Positions 24,395 to 33,365 of a DNA stretch of 64,000 nucleotides are shown here, one piece after another. Both the position numbers and the translations under genes were made by a program. The stretch's first letter is position 1; the number at the start of each line of letters is the position of its first letter. The notes below the pieces were generated by a model. It worked only from the letters and a program-made list of their open reading frames with translations. It did not search any database and was not told where the DNA came from. Origin of the DNA: CAYVTZ01 sp964454685 (GTDB lineage Bacteria; Bacillota; Clostridia; Christensenellales; Christensenellaceae); assembly GCA_964454685.1 (NCBI GenBank), contig CAYVTZ010000003.1:1-64000 (forward strand), in the 5' to 3' direction.

Positions 24395-25374
24395 CGCCGT
24401 GCCCCCCTTCTCATGCGGGGATCGACCACACCATACAAAATGTTCGCTACAAAATTCCCCGCGAACACAATCGCCGCCACCACAACCGTAATACCCAGCA
24501 GCAGCGGTACATCGCCGCCCAATCCCGCTGTCACAGCCGCCTGTCCCAATCCCGGATAAGAAAACACCTGCTCCACCAGCACCGACCCGCCAATAATCTC
24601 ACTGATGGACGCAAATTGCAGCGTAATCGCGGGCAGCAGCACATTACGCGCGCCATGCCGCCAAACAATGTTCCGTTCCCCGCGCGCCCGTGCAAACAGT
24701 ACATAATCACTGCCCATCACATCCACCATCTTCTCACGCGTGTGTAACGCAATGCTGGAAATCCCCACAACACTCAACGTCACCGCCGGTAAAATGGCAT
24801 GCGTCAGCTTGTCCGCCAGCGTTACCTCTGCCGCGCTCATGCCGATGGGTACGCTTAGTCCGATGGGCAGCACCCGCAACCACACCACAAACACCATCAG
24901 TAATACCAACGCCAGCCAAAAAGTCGGCGTACTCGCCATCACCAATGCGTATGTTTTCACCGCTTTGTCCGCAAATCGCCCGCGGTTCGCCCCCGCAACC
25001 ATCCCCAAAAAGAACCCGAACAAGCCGGAAACCGCCCACGCAAACGCCGTCAACCACAATGAATTCGCCAATCGCTGCGCAATCACTTCCGAAACCGGCT
25101 GCCGATAGAGCAAAGATACCCCCATATCCCCGCGCACAAAGTCGCCCGCCCAATTTAAATACCGCTGCACCGGCGATTCATCCACGCCCCAGTACGCTTC
25201 CAGCTTTTCCCGTTGCTCTTGGCTCATCGAGCCCAGCGCCGCCTGCCCGACGTTCGCCTGTAACGGGTCGATGGGCGAAACCGAAACCAGCGCAAACGCC
25301 ACAATGCTCACACAGATCAGCAATAGCACCATGCGTATAAAATTTTTTAAGATGAATAGAACCGTTCGTTTCAT
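24391..25374 (-). CDS. Nickel/peptide ABC importer permease 1 (DppB/NikB type)
   Basis: About 327 residues with six expected spans. FALVSVSPIDPLQANVGQ is the DppB-type N-terminal loop, DFVRGDMGVSLLYRQPVSEVIAQRL the second conserved loop, and FARARGERNIVWRHGARNVLLP the coupling loop. The end, YGVVDPRMRRGARR, is typical. The start at 25374 is set by GTGAGGA. It lies 116 bp after the binding-protein gene. Confidence 0.9.
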   Translation of the reverse strand: MKRTVLFILKNFIRMVLLLICVSIVAFALVSVSPIDPLQANVGQAALGSMSQEQREKLEAYWGVDESPVQRYLNWAGDFVRGDMGVSLLYRQPVSEVIAQRLANSLWLTAFAWAVSGLFGFFLGMVAGANRGRFADKAVKTYALVMASTPTFWLALVLLMVFVVWLRVLPIGLSVPIGMSAAEVTLADKLTHAILPAVTLSVVGISSIALHTREKMVDVMGSDYVLFARARGERNIVWRHGARNVLLPAITLQFASISEIIGGSVLVEQVFSYPGLGQAAVTAGLGGDVPLLLGITVVVAAIVFAGNFVANILYGVVDPRMRRGARR

Positions 25375-25490
25375 ATTATCCTCACCGCCACATCGTCGCC
25401 CTTTGCGTCCATTTCGCACTCACTCTCGTCCTTACAGAACGCCGCTTTCCTTCTTCCTAAGCACACGTTTCGTTTACTGCGCTGCCACGC

Positions 25491-27077
25491 TCACTCCCAT
25501 TCCCATGCGTCCACATTATTCACGATCGACCACCCGTGCCCGTGCGGATGGATCTTCTGCTCCGCTACTTTCAGACCGTCCCGCACCCAATATAAATGAT
25601 CGATGTTAGCAATCCACACCCACGGTACATCCTCCGCCGTGCCCGTCTCGCCGTTCCACTGCGCTTGTTGCCAAAGCCGATAGGATTCCTCCAAATCCGA
25701 TGAAGTAAGCGCTGCGTCCATCGTTTCGTCCACCACCGCATTTGCATAGGGGGAGAACTCTGCCAGCCCCGCGTCTTTCATGGTGTGATAGATGTTGTAA
25801 AGCTCCATCGGCGTGTGTGCGCCCCAGCCCCAAACCAACGCCTCGGACTGCGCGCGATCATAGGCAACATCCCAGCCTACGCCCTCCACCGTGCAGGCGA
25901 TTCCCAGCTCCTTAAGCTGATTCGATACATCCTCTGCCATCGCTTGCCGCACCGAATCCCCCACCGGATAAATCAAGCTAAGCGCCGCCGCAACGTCGCC
26001 TTTTGTTCGCATCCCGTCCGCACCGGCAACATATCCCGCCTCATCCAGCAGCGCCGCCGCGCCCTGCGGATCATATTCCACGATATTGTCTTCTGAAAAC
26101 CACGGCATCTTGTCGCACACACTGTATGCAGGTGTTCCATAGCCATTCAGCACATTCTCAATGACCTCCGTGCGATCCAAGCCAATGTTGATCGCGCGCC
26201 GCACCCGTACATCCGCCGTAAAATCATTGCCAATCGCGCCGTTTGCAGGGGTCGACGGCAAATTAATGCCGCGATTGTCTACCGTTTCTACATCCAGCAA
26301 AGAATACCCTTGTACGGCGCCATCTGCATACGTCGCCGAGGTGTACGCTAAGTCCACCTGTCCCGCGCTCGCCGCCGCAAACGCCGCATCCTCCTCCATA
26401 AACACGATGACCACTTTACGCATTTTAGGCGCTTCCCCGTAATAATCCGGATTTGCCGTTAAAATAATCTGCTGCCCTTTGTCCCACTGTTCAAGTATAT
26501 ACCGCCCCGATCCAATCGGGTTTTGTCCATACTCCGGCCCGTATGCATGCTCCGGCACAATTCCCACCACCGCCATCGTATACGGCCAAATGGAGTATGG
26601 TCGTGTCATATCAAACACCACCGTCACATCGTCCACCGCGCTCGCGCGCTCCAGCATCGTGAAGTCGTTGACCGAGCTCGTCTGCTTTACTGTGTTGTAG
26701 GTAAAGGCAACGTCCTCTGCCGTCAGCTTCTCCCCATCGGTAAACACCACGTCATCGCGTATTTTTACCGTCCACTGCATCCCGTCCTCGGATGCCTCCA
26801 CGCTTGTCGCAAGGTCGTAATCAATGCGCAAGTCCGGCGTCGTCACCGTCAACGTGCTTTGAATCAGCGGTTCGTGTACATGTTCCCCCGCGCCCCAGCC
26901 ATAGGCAGGGTCAAATCCCGCCTCCGGTTCGGAAGTCGTGCCCATCGCCACGATCACCGTATCCTTTTGCTGTGCCGTTTCCGCAGCCTGCGTCGCGCTT
27001 TCCCGTGCCATCTGCCCGCACCCCGCCAGCAACACCGCCATGCAAACCAACCCAATCGTCATCCATCTTTTTCTCAT
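25491..27077 (-). CDS. Nickel/peptide ABC importer substrate-binding lipoprotein (NikA/DppA-like)
   Basis: About 528 residues: lipoprotein signal with AVLLAGCGQ, then a type-II (SBP_bac_5) fold. MGTTSEPEAGFDPAYGWGAGEHVHEPLIQSTL starts the domain, and VEASEDGMQWTVKIRDDVVFTDGEKLTAEDVAFTYNTV is the family core. The C-terminal end has IHPHGHGWSIVN, a His cluster that suits a nickel-histidine or metal-complex ligand more than a plain peptide. That is inference. RBS GGGAGGAA precedes tandem ATG codons; I take the second. A structured leader with a terminator hairpin lies upstream. Confidence 0.87.
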   Translation of the reverse strand: MRKRWMTIGLVCMAVLLAGCGQMARESATQAAETAQQKDTVIVAMGTTSEPEAGFDPAYGWGAGEHVHEPLIQSTLTVTTPDLRIDYDLATSVEASEDGMQWTVKIRDDVVFTDGEKLTAEDVAFTYNTVKQTSSVNDFTMLERASAVDDVTVVFDMTRPYSIWPYTMAVVGIVPEHAYGPEYGQNPIGSGRYILEQWDKGQQIILTANPDYYGEAPKMRKVVIVFMEEDAAFAAASAGQVDLAYTSATYADGAVQGYSLLDVETVDNRGINLPSTPANGAIGNDFTADVRVRRAINIGLDRTEVIENVLNGYGTPAYSVCDKMPWFSEDNIVEYDPQGAAALLDEAGYVAGADGMRTKGDVAAALSLIYPVGDSVRQAMAEDVSNQLKELGIACTVEGVGWDVAYDRAQSEALVWGWGAHTPMELYNIYHTMKDAGLAEFSPYANAVVDETMDAALTSSDLEESYRLWQQAQWNGETGTAEDVPWVWIANIDHLYWVRDGLKVAEQKIHPHGHGWSIVNNVDAWEWE

Positions 27078-27090
27078 CATTTCCTCCCAA

Positions 27091-27144
27091 AATAAAAAAC
27101 CACAAAAGCCCACATCCGTATCCGGATGCCGAAAGCCTTTGTGG
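27091..27144 (-). promoter_or_regulatory. Leader hairpin and terminator before the importer operon
   Basis: In the mRNA, CCACAAAGGC pairs with GCTTTTGTGG, enclosing an inner hairpin (CATCCG/CGGATG, loop GATA). TTTTTTATTTT follows, and the RBS lies only a few bases further on. A terminator placed between promoter and start codon suggests transcription attenuation. I do not recognise a known riboswitch. Confidence 0.65.
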
Positions 27145-27199
27145 CAATCATTAATCAATGGTTCATTGCTTGGTGCTTCTTCGTGAAGCGTTCGCAATT

Positions 27200-27228
27200 A
27201 TTATATGTAAAACCACATTGTTTGTCAA
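27200..27228 (-). promoter_or_regulatory. Consensus promoter of the nickel/peptide importer operon
   Basis: The minus strand reads TTGACA, a 17-bp spacer, then TATAAT, a perfect sigma-A promoter. Transcription should start near 27193, giving a leader of about 113 nt. Confidence 0.85.
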
Positions 27229-27244
27229 TCCACACCCGTATAAA

Positions 27245-27270
27245 TTGACAACATTCTCTTCCTTATGATA
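27245..27270 (+). promoter_or_regulatory. Putative promoter of the RiPP cluster
   Basis: TTGACA at 27245-27250 with TAAGAT 18 bp later gives a plausible but weak sigma-A promoter in front of the exporter gene. The cluster encodes its own sigma factor, so a second promoter type may exist that I cannot identify. Confidence 0.4.
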
Positions 27271-27360
27271 AGATAACATTATATTTCAGGCCATCTCCGA
27301 TTTATGCTGAAAAACAACACCATACTGTTTTGGTATTATTTGTCACACAGGGGGATTTGG

Positions 27361-29496
27361 ATGAAGCCTTGCAAAGTTCCCGTTATTATACAAATGGAAG
27401 CCTTAGAATGCGGCGCCGCCAGTCTCGCTATGATTTTAGCGTACTACAAAAAATGGGTTCCGCTTTCCGTGCTACGTGAAGAGTGCGGCGTATCACGTGA
27501 TGGCAGTAATGTTTTTGGCATGGTCAAGGCTGCGCAGCATTATGGACTCGGTGCCAAGGCATACCGCTACGGCGCAGCAAAGCTGACAAACGTGGTGCTT
27601 CCTGCTGTAGTCTTTTGGAACAATGCGCATTTCGTGGTGTTGTGCGGCATCGATAAAGCATATTATTACATCAACGATCCCGCCAAAGGCAAGGTCAAAT
27701 ATACGCACGAGGCATTTCAAAAACAATACTCCGGTGTCGTCGTCTGCTTTGAAAAAACCGAAAGCTTCGAGCCAAGCGGCAAACGCGACAGCACGCTGCA
27801 ATACGCCAAAAAACGATTGCAAGGGACCGCCGCCATTTTCGCCTTCATCATTTTAACCAATGTGATCCTTCAGGCAGTCGGCGTCGTCACCCCTTTCTTC
27901 TCCAAGATTTTCGTTGATAACATTTTAGGTACGCAGAATTACGAATGGCTTACGCTGCTGCTGCTTGGTATGGCGGCAGTGCTTGTCGTTCTGTTAATTA
28001 CGCAGTGGATAAGCGTTACGCAATCATTTAAAATTCGCGGCAAACTCGCCATCGTGGCCAACACCTCTTTTTTCTGGCACGTTTTACGCCTGCCTGTTCG
28101 GTTCTTTTCGCAGCGCTATGCAGGGGATATCGCCCAACGGCTCAACTCCAACGAAAACATTGTCGCAACACTAGTCAATCAGTTTGCGCCTATGTTTATC
28201 AATTTGTTTTTGATCGCGCTGTATCTGGTCATGATGCTGCTTTACAGTGTTCCCCTCGCGGCAATCGGGTTGATCAGCGTTGCCATCAACATCGCCGTGA
28301 CCAAATACGCTACCTCCCGCCAAGTGGATATCGCGCGCACGCAGGCACGGGAAAACAGCAATCTTTCCTCCGTCACACTGTCCGGCATCGAAATGATCGA
28401 AACCATCAAATCCTCCGGCGCAGAAGACGGCTTCTTTCAAAAATGGGCAGGCCTGCAAGCGGAAGCCAATCATTGCACCGTTGCTTTTGTAAAGACCAAT
28501 CAATTCCTGCGCCTGCTGCCCACATTCTCCAACCAAATTGCAAACGGCGCGGTTCTCGCATTTGGCGCATTCTTAATCATGAACGGCCAGTTTACCACGG
28601 GTATGCTGCTCGCATTCACCGGCTTTGTTTCCGGCTTCACCGCTCCCGTCAGCAAAATGATCGATCTCATGCACAGCACACAGCAACTGCGCACCAATAT
28701 GGAGCGCATCGAGGATGTATTGCAATATGAAGCGGAAATTCCCGATCAGGATTCACCTGATGCCTGCATGCGCAGGCTGTCCGGGGAGATGATGCTGGAG
28801 CACATCACATTTGGTTACAATAAATATCTTCCGCCGCTGGTGGAGGATTTCACGCTGCATGTCCGCGCTGGCGGCAAGGTCGCACTGGTCGGTTCTTCCG
28901 GCTGTGGGAAGTCCACCCTCGCCAAGCTGATCACCAATCTTTATCAGCCATGGGATGGCAGCATCACCTTTGACGGTATGCCTCACGCATCCATCAACCG
29001 CGCCGCATTTTGCGCCTCCGTCAGCGTGGTAGATCAACAGATCGTACTGTTTCACGATACCGTGCGGGAGAATCTGCGTATGTGGGATAAGTTCATCCCC
29101 GACGAGGATATCATTGCCGCGCTCAAAGATGCGCAAATCTACGACGACATCATGAAGTTGGAAGGCGGACTGGCATACCAAATCGCGGAAGGCGGACGCA
29201 ATTTCTCCGGCGGACAGCGTCAGCGGCTGGAGATCGCGCGCGCACTCGTCACCAATCCCGCGATCCTCATTTTAGACGAGGCGACCTCCGCATTAGACGC
29301 ACACACAGAGGAAGCTGTTGTTCGCGCCATTGAAGCGCGCGGCATCACCATGGTGGTCATCGCACACCGCCTGTCTACCATCCGCGATTGCGATGAAATC
29401 ATCGTGCTGCACGAAGGCAAGGTCGTTGAACGCGGAACACACCCGGCCTTATACGCAAAAGACGGCTTCTATACGAAGCTTATCGCAAACGAATAA
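27361..29496 (+). CDS. NHLM-type peptidase-containing ABC exporter (leader cleavage and export)
   Basis: About 711 residues. Residues 1-140 are a C39 Cys peptidase: MEALECGAASLAMIL with catalytic Cys17, NNAHFVVL with His90, YINDPAKG with Asp106. A six-span membrane domain follows (about 160-430), then an ATPase with Walker A GSSGCGKST, signature FSGGQRQRLEIARAL, Walker B ILILDEATSALD and H-loop VIAHRLST. It cuts double-Gly leaders and exports the core peptide. The RBS AGGGGGAT and the family start support the ATG at 27361. An upstream in-frame ATG would add 19 unlikely residues. It heads the RiPP cluster, and its likely substrate is the precursor encoded at 32931. Confidence 0.92.
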   Translation: MKPCKVPVIIQMEALECGAASLAMILAYYKKWVPLSVLREECGVSRDGSNVFGMVKAAQHYGLGAKAYRYGAAKLTNVVLPAVVFWNNAHFVVLCGIDKAYYYINDPAKGKVKYTHEAFQKQYSGVVVCFEKTESFEPSGKRDSTLQYAKKRLQGTAAIFAFIILTNVILQAVGVVTPFFSKIFVDNILGTQNYEWLTLLLLGMAAVLVVLLITQWISVTQSFKIRGKLAIVANTSFFWHVLRLPVRFFSQRYAGDIAQRLNSNENIVATLVNQFAPMFINLFLIALYLVMMLLYSVPLAAIGLISVAINIAVTKYATSRQVDIARTQARENSNLSSVTLSGIEMIETIKSSGAEDGFFQKWAGLQAEANHCTVAFVKTNQFLRLLPTFSNQIANGAVLAFGAFLIMNGQFTTGMLLAFTGFVSGFTAPVSKMIDLMHSTQQLRTNMERIEDVLQYEAEIPDQDSPDACMRRLSGEMMLEHITFGYNKYLPPLVEDFTLHVRAGGKVALVGSSGCGKSTLAKLITNLYQPWDGSITFDGMPHASINRAAFCASVSVVDQQIVLFHDTVRENLRMWDKFIPDEDIIAALKDAQIYDDIMKLEGGLAYQIAEGGRNFSGGQRQRLEIARALVTNPAILILDEATSALDAHTEEAVVRAIEARGITMVVIAHRLSTIRDCDEIIVLHEGKVVERGTHPALYAKDGFYTKLIANE

Positions 29497-29512
29497 AGCA
29501 GGAACGAACGCA

Positions 29513-31681
29513 ATGCAAGAGCAGAAAATAAAACTGAAGCAAGAGCAGGAACAAATCGCCTTTGAGGAATCTTTTTACAAACTTTCCTCGATCGTGATGG
29601 GCGAAGAAAGCCTGTTTGCGCGCATGAAAAATTCTCAAAAAAGCAAAAACGCCTGCAAACAAGTGCTTTCCTTTTTTGGTATGCCCGCTCCGCGCGACGA
29701 CGAAGAGATACCGGCGTTAGAAGATCAACTGCGCCATTTTTTCGAGCCCGTCGGCGTCATGTGGCGAACGGTAGAATTAAAGGATCGCTGGTATCAAGAC
29801 GGCGTCGGCCCAATGATCGCCTTCACACAAGAGGGCGAAACTATCGCGCTCATCCCGGCGGGACGCGGCGGTTACACTTTCCAAAATCCCGCCAGCGGTA
29901 AAAAAACTACGGTCACGCAGCAGATCGCGCAGCAGTTTGATCCCCAGTGCTTGCTGTTTTACAAAGCGCTGCCGCAAAAGCCGCTCAATCTTGGCGATCT
30001 GCTCAAGTATATGGCTGGCTGCATTCACCTGAAAGATATCACGTACATCATATTGATTACGTTGTTTGCTACGCTGCTTGGCATGGTTACTCCCTTCTTT
30101 AACCGCGTCGTGTTCAGCTATCTCGTGCCGCACATGCTCAGCGAAAATCTGCTCGGTTTATTTCTCATCATCGTCAACGTCAGCATCGTCACGCTGCTCA
30201 TTCAGCTCACCAAGGGCTTTTTGACGGCGCGCATACAGTTTAAAATATCGTTGTTTGTGCAAAGCGCATTTATGCAGCGTGTCCTGATGATGAACACCGG
30301 CTTTTTCAAGGATTATACCGCAGGCGATCTCTCCTATCGTATGGATGCCATCGGTCGCCTTACCAATACCGTCATCAACACCATTTTTTTAAGTGGCGTC
30401 AGCGGTATTTTCTCGTTGGTCTACCTCGTGCAGATTGCCGCGCTTGCCCCCGGCCTCGCGGGTGTCTCCGCTTTTGCGGCGGGCGCATCGCTGGGTATTA
30501 CAGCACTCAGCGTCGTATTCGGCACCAGCGTTGCACGCAAAAAAATGGCAGCGGCAGGCAAACTAAACGGCTGGGTATACGCCGTTCTGGTGGGCATACA
30601 AAAAATTAAATTGACCGGTGCGGAAAAGCGCGCTTTTGTCAAATGGTCCGAAAAGTATGCAGACACCGCACGTTATGAATACGATCCGCCGCGAATCCTA
30701 AAGGTGCTGCCCGTGCTAAGCGCAATCCTGCCTTTGCTCGCCAGCATTCTCATCTATTTCACTGCGGCAAACCACAATATTTCCAGTCCAAGCTTCATGG
30801 CGTTCTCCTCGGCATACGGTCTGCTGCTTGGCTCCGTGATGTCGCTGTCACGTGTCGTACAGGATTTTGTTACCATCAAGCCGACTCTGGATCTCGCAAA
30901 GCCTATCTTAGAGCAAGTTCCGGAAACGGGGGTCGTCAAGCAACAGGTGCAAAAAATCCGCGGAGACATCGAGATCAATAATCTCTCCTTTCGCTATCAC
31001 GAATCCTCTCCCCTCGTGCTGGATGGTGTCAATCTGCATATCCGCGCGGGGGAATACGTCGCGATCGTCGGCAAGACAGGGTGCGGGAAATCCACGCTAT
31101 TGCGCTTGTTGATGGGGTTTGAAGCCCCTAGCGTTGGTGCCATCTATTATGACGGCATCAATCTCGATAGTCTGGACGTGCGATCCTTGCGCCGCAATAT
31201 CGGCATCGTCATGCAGGATGGCAAATTGTTTTCGGGCAGCGTGCTTTCCAACATCACCATTTCCGCCTCGCACATGAGCGAGGCACAGGCTTGGCAAGTC
31301 GCAGAAGTCGCGGGCATCGCAGAAGACATTCGCAAAATGCCCATGAAAATGAATACGCACATCAGCGAAGGTGACAGCGGTATCTCCGGCGGGCAAAAGC
31401 AGCGCCTGATGATCGCGCGCGCCTTAGCATCCAATCCTTCTGTCATTATGCTGGACGAGGCAACCTCGGCTCTGGATAATATCACGCAAAAACAAATTTC
31501 CGATGCAATCTCCACGCTGCACACCACGCGCATCGTCATCGCGCATCGGCTCTCTACCATACAGCAATGCGACCGTATTTTGATGCTGGAAGACGGCAAG
31601 ATTGTGGAAGAAGGAACGTTTGACGAGCTGGTCGCCAAAGACGGCAGCTTTGCCCAGCTTTCCAAGAGGCAAATGATATGA
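29513..31681 (+). CDS. Second NHLM-type ABC transporter protein (no peptidase domain)
   Basis: About 722 residues. An N-terminal soluble part of roughly 215 residues has no C39 peptidase: no Cys/His pair was found, and residues 1-110 are polar and Gln/Lys/Glu-rich. A membrane domain follows (about 220-480), then an ATPase with Walker A GKTGCGKST, signature ISGGQKQRLMIARAL, Walker B VIMLDEATSALD and H-loop VIAHRLST. This matches the second ABC protein regularly found with NHLM-type peptide clusters. AGGA lies about ten bases before the ATG. It overlaps the sigma-factor gene by 4 bp. A heteromeric exporter with the peptidase ABC protein is inferred. Confidence 0.87.
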   Translation: MQEQKIKLKQEQEQIAFEESFYKLSSIVMGEESLFARMKNSQKSKNACKQVLSFFGMPAPRDDEEIPALEDQLRHFFEPVGVMWRTVELKDRWYQDGVGPMIAFTQEGETIALIPAGRGGYTFQNPASGKKTTVTQQIAQQFDPQCLLFYKALPQKPLNLGDLLKYMAGCIHLKDITYIILITLFATLLGMVTPFFNRVVFSYLVPHMLSENLLGLFLIIVNVSIVTLLIQLTKGFLTARIQFKISLFVQSAFMQRVLMMNTGFFKDYTAGDLSYRMDAIGRLTNTVINTIFLSGVSGIFSLVYLVQIAALAPGLAGVSAFAAGASLGITALSVVFGTSVARKKMAAAGKLNGWVYAVLVGIQKIKLTGAEKRAFVKWSEKYADTARYEYDPPRILKVLPVLSAILPLLASILIYFTAANHNISSPSFMAFSSAYGLLLGSVMSLSRVVQDFVTIKPTLDLAKPILEQVPETGVVKQQVQKIRGDIEINNLSFRYHESSPLVLDGVNLHIRAGEYVAIVGKTGCGKSTLLRLLMGFEAPSVGAIYYDGINLDSLDVRSLRRNIGIVMQDGKLFSGSVLSNITISASHMSEAQAWQVAEVAGIAEDIRKMPMKMNTHISEGDSGISGGQKQRLMIARALASNPSVIMLDEATSALDNITQKQISDAISTLHTTRIVIAHRLSTIQQCDRILMLEDGKIVEEGTFDELVAKDGSFAQLSKRQMI

Positions 31682-32172
31682 GCATGGATGTCGAGCAGAT
31701 CTACCGGGAATATTTCAAAAAAATCTACAACTACGTCTATTATCGCACCTTAAATAAGGAAATCACCGAAGATGTGGTCAGCGAAACTTTTCTGCGTGTG
31801 GTCGGCAAGCTGCACTTGTACGATGCCCAAAAAGGAAATCTCTCCGCATGGATTTATACCATCTGCAAGCACTGCCTGACAGATCACTTTCGCAAAAATC
31901 CACCCGCCGTCAATATCGACGATTGCACACACCTTTGCGCTTTGGATGCAGCTTTGGAGCAGATCGAAAATGAGACGGAACGAAAGCTGCATCAGGCGCT
32001 CGCACTGCTCAGTGAAAAAGAACGCGTCATCTTTTACTACAAGTATTATCTCGAACACACCAATCGCGCGATTGCGCAGCAGTTGAACCTGCCCGAAAGC
32101 ACGGTCGGCACCATCGTGTTCCGCGCGCATCAAAAAATTCGGCAAAAAATGGATTTTGAGTTTGATGTGTAA
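31678..32172 (+). CDS. RNA polymerase sigma factor, ECF-like
   Basis: A 164-residue sigma-70 family protein with only regions 2 and 4. Region 2 is in YREYFKKIYNYVYYRTLNKEITEDVVSETFLRV and GNLSAWIYTICKHCLTDHFRK. Region 4 has LSEKERVIFYYKYYLEHTNRAIAQQLNLPESTVGTIVFRAHQKIRQKM. It overlaps the end of the second transporter gene (ATGA), so it is part of the RiPP operon and may switch the cluster on. No classical anti-sigma gene is next to it. The short membrane protein encoded next could play that part. Confidence 0.88.
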   Translation: MSMDVEQIYREYFKKIYNYVYYRTLNKEITEDVVSETFLRVVGKLHLYDAQKGNLSAWIYTICKHCLTDHFRKNPPAVNIDDCTHLCALDAALEQIENETERKLHQALALLSEKERVIFYYKYYLEHTNRAIAQQLNLPESTVGTIVFRAHQKIRQKMDFEFDV

Positions 32173-32191
32173 AGCATGTCAGGAGGAAATT

Positions 32192-32689
32192 ATGCCAGAA
32201 AGCACAAAAGAGAGGATTACCTCTGCAACAGAATATAATAAATATCTGAAAGTCATCAAACCTAGCGTTTGGATCATTATCTGCGCCATATTGCTGTTGA
32301 TCGGCGTTGCCATCTTTTGGGCTTTCACGGGTAATATCTTGACCACACAAACCTGCAAAAGCGTCATTCTGTCGGACACCGCCATTGGATATCTCGAGTT
32401 GAGTCAAGCAGGCGCAGTGCAGTCCGGTCAAAAGGTCAATGTCACCGTAGAGGATCGCATCGTGGGTGGCGTGGTAGAGCGTGTCGCAGACTTGCCCTCC
32501 TCACGGGACGAAGCAGTTCTGGTGCTGGGCAGTCAGGCGCTTGCTGATCATATCGTTCCGCAAAGCGGTGGCGTAGAGGTCGTCGCACGGCTTTCCCATC
32601 CCATCGAGTCCTCTTCCAGCACCATCGCCGGCATGGAAATCATCACGCAGGATGTCACGCCGATCCAGCTTTTCATGGGAAAAGGATGA
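32192..32689 (+). CDS. Small single-span membrane protein of the RiPP cluster
   Basis: About 166 residues: a polar N-terminus, one membrane span (WIIICAILLLIGVAIFWAFTG, about 35-55), then an outward region rich in beta-type segments with a run of valines (GQKVNVTVEDRIVGGVVERV). The RBS AGGAGGAAAT is excellent. It has the layout of a shortened HlyD-like adaptor, as often annotated in NHLM clusters, which are usually about 400 residues. An anti-sigma or peptide-immunity role is an alternative because it follows the sigma gene. I do not recognise a specific family. Confidence 0.65.
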   Translation: MPESTKERITSATEYNKYLKVIKPSVWIIICAILLLIGVAIFWAFTGNILTTQTCKSVILSDTAIGYLELSQAGAVQSGQKVNVTVEDRIVGGVVERVADLPSSRDEAVLVLGSQALADHIVPQSGGVEVVARLSHPIESSSSTIAGMEIITQDVTPIQLFMGKG

Positions 32690-32700
32690 AATTAAGACAA

Positions 32701-32790
32701 AACACCATCTTTCGTGAGATACATTTAAGCGCACAGCGTTGTACCAGTAGAAAGCATGTGCTTTAGTCAAAGGAAAGGTGGTATTTTTTT
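32701..32790 (+). terminator. Long-stem terminator between transport genes and precursor gene
   Basis: AACACCATCTTTC (32701-32713) pairs with GAAAGGTGGTATT (32773-32785), using two G-U pairs, and is followed by seven T. The enclosed 60 bases can fold further. It lies between the transporter/sigma part and the peptide part of the cluster, so peptide expression may depend on read-through or on an extra promoter. Confidence 0.65.
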
Positions 32791-32930
32791 GAGCCGGGAA
32801 TTCAAAATCCCGCCCAAAAAACAAGCCAAACAACAAGGTGCGCGTCAGAATCGATGATGGTTGCAACGCCGGCGCGCCGTTAGAAATGCATCGTACAACA
32901 AAAATTTCATGAGCCAACGGAGGTGCTAAC

Positions 32931-33329
32931 ATGAGCGAAAAAGCAAAACAATTCATCAAACAAATCAATCAGGATCAGGCGCTCTATCAGGAGTTCTTTG
33001 CCCTCAGCGATCAATTAAAAGGTTCAAACGACCGACAGCAAATCTTATTAGAGCATATTCTGCCCTTTGCAAAACGGCATGGTTTCGATCTCTCCGCAGA
33101 AGACTTTTCATCGGTTGAGGGAGAGATGGATGAATCCGAGCTCGCTGCAATCGCGGGTGGCGGCGGATGTGGCTGTGTCGTTGGCGGGGGTGGCAGCGGT
33201 ACGCAAGATGTCGATGGAGACTCCTACACCTGCGCTTGTGTGCTCAGCGGCATGGGCGGCGGCCCGCAGGGAGACGATGGCAACTGCATCTGTCCCGTAG
33301 TGGGCGGCGGCACCGATGCCGGCTTTTAA
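32931..33329 (+). CDS. RiPP precursor with Nif11-like leader and three CxC core motifs
   Basis: The 132 residues split into a leader (1-77) and a Gly/Cys-rich core. The leader resembles Nif11/nitrile-hydratase-type leaders (SEKAKQFIKQINQDQALYQEF, then SAEDFSSVEGEMDESELAAIAGG) and ends in a GG cleavage site for the C39 exporter. The core has Cys pairs at 80/82, 101/103 and 119/121 (CGC, CAC, CIC), each followed by V or P and a Gly run, with two pairs preceded by DG(D/N). It is not a lanthipeptide-type Ser/Thr-rich core. A radical SAM/SPASM enzyme follows, so thioether cross-links are inferred. GGAGGTG precedes the ATG. Confidence 0.88.
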   Translation: MSEKAKQFIKQINQDQALYQEFFALSDQLKGSNDRQQILLEHILPFAKRHGFDLSAEDFSSVEGEMDESELAAIAGGGGCGCVVGGGGSGTQDVDGDSYTCACVLSGMGGGPQGDDGNCICPVVGGGTDAGF

Positions 33330-33365
33330 ACGTATGATGCAGACCATCCGGAACGGAGCAAGAGA

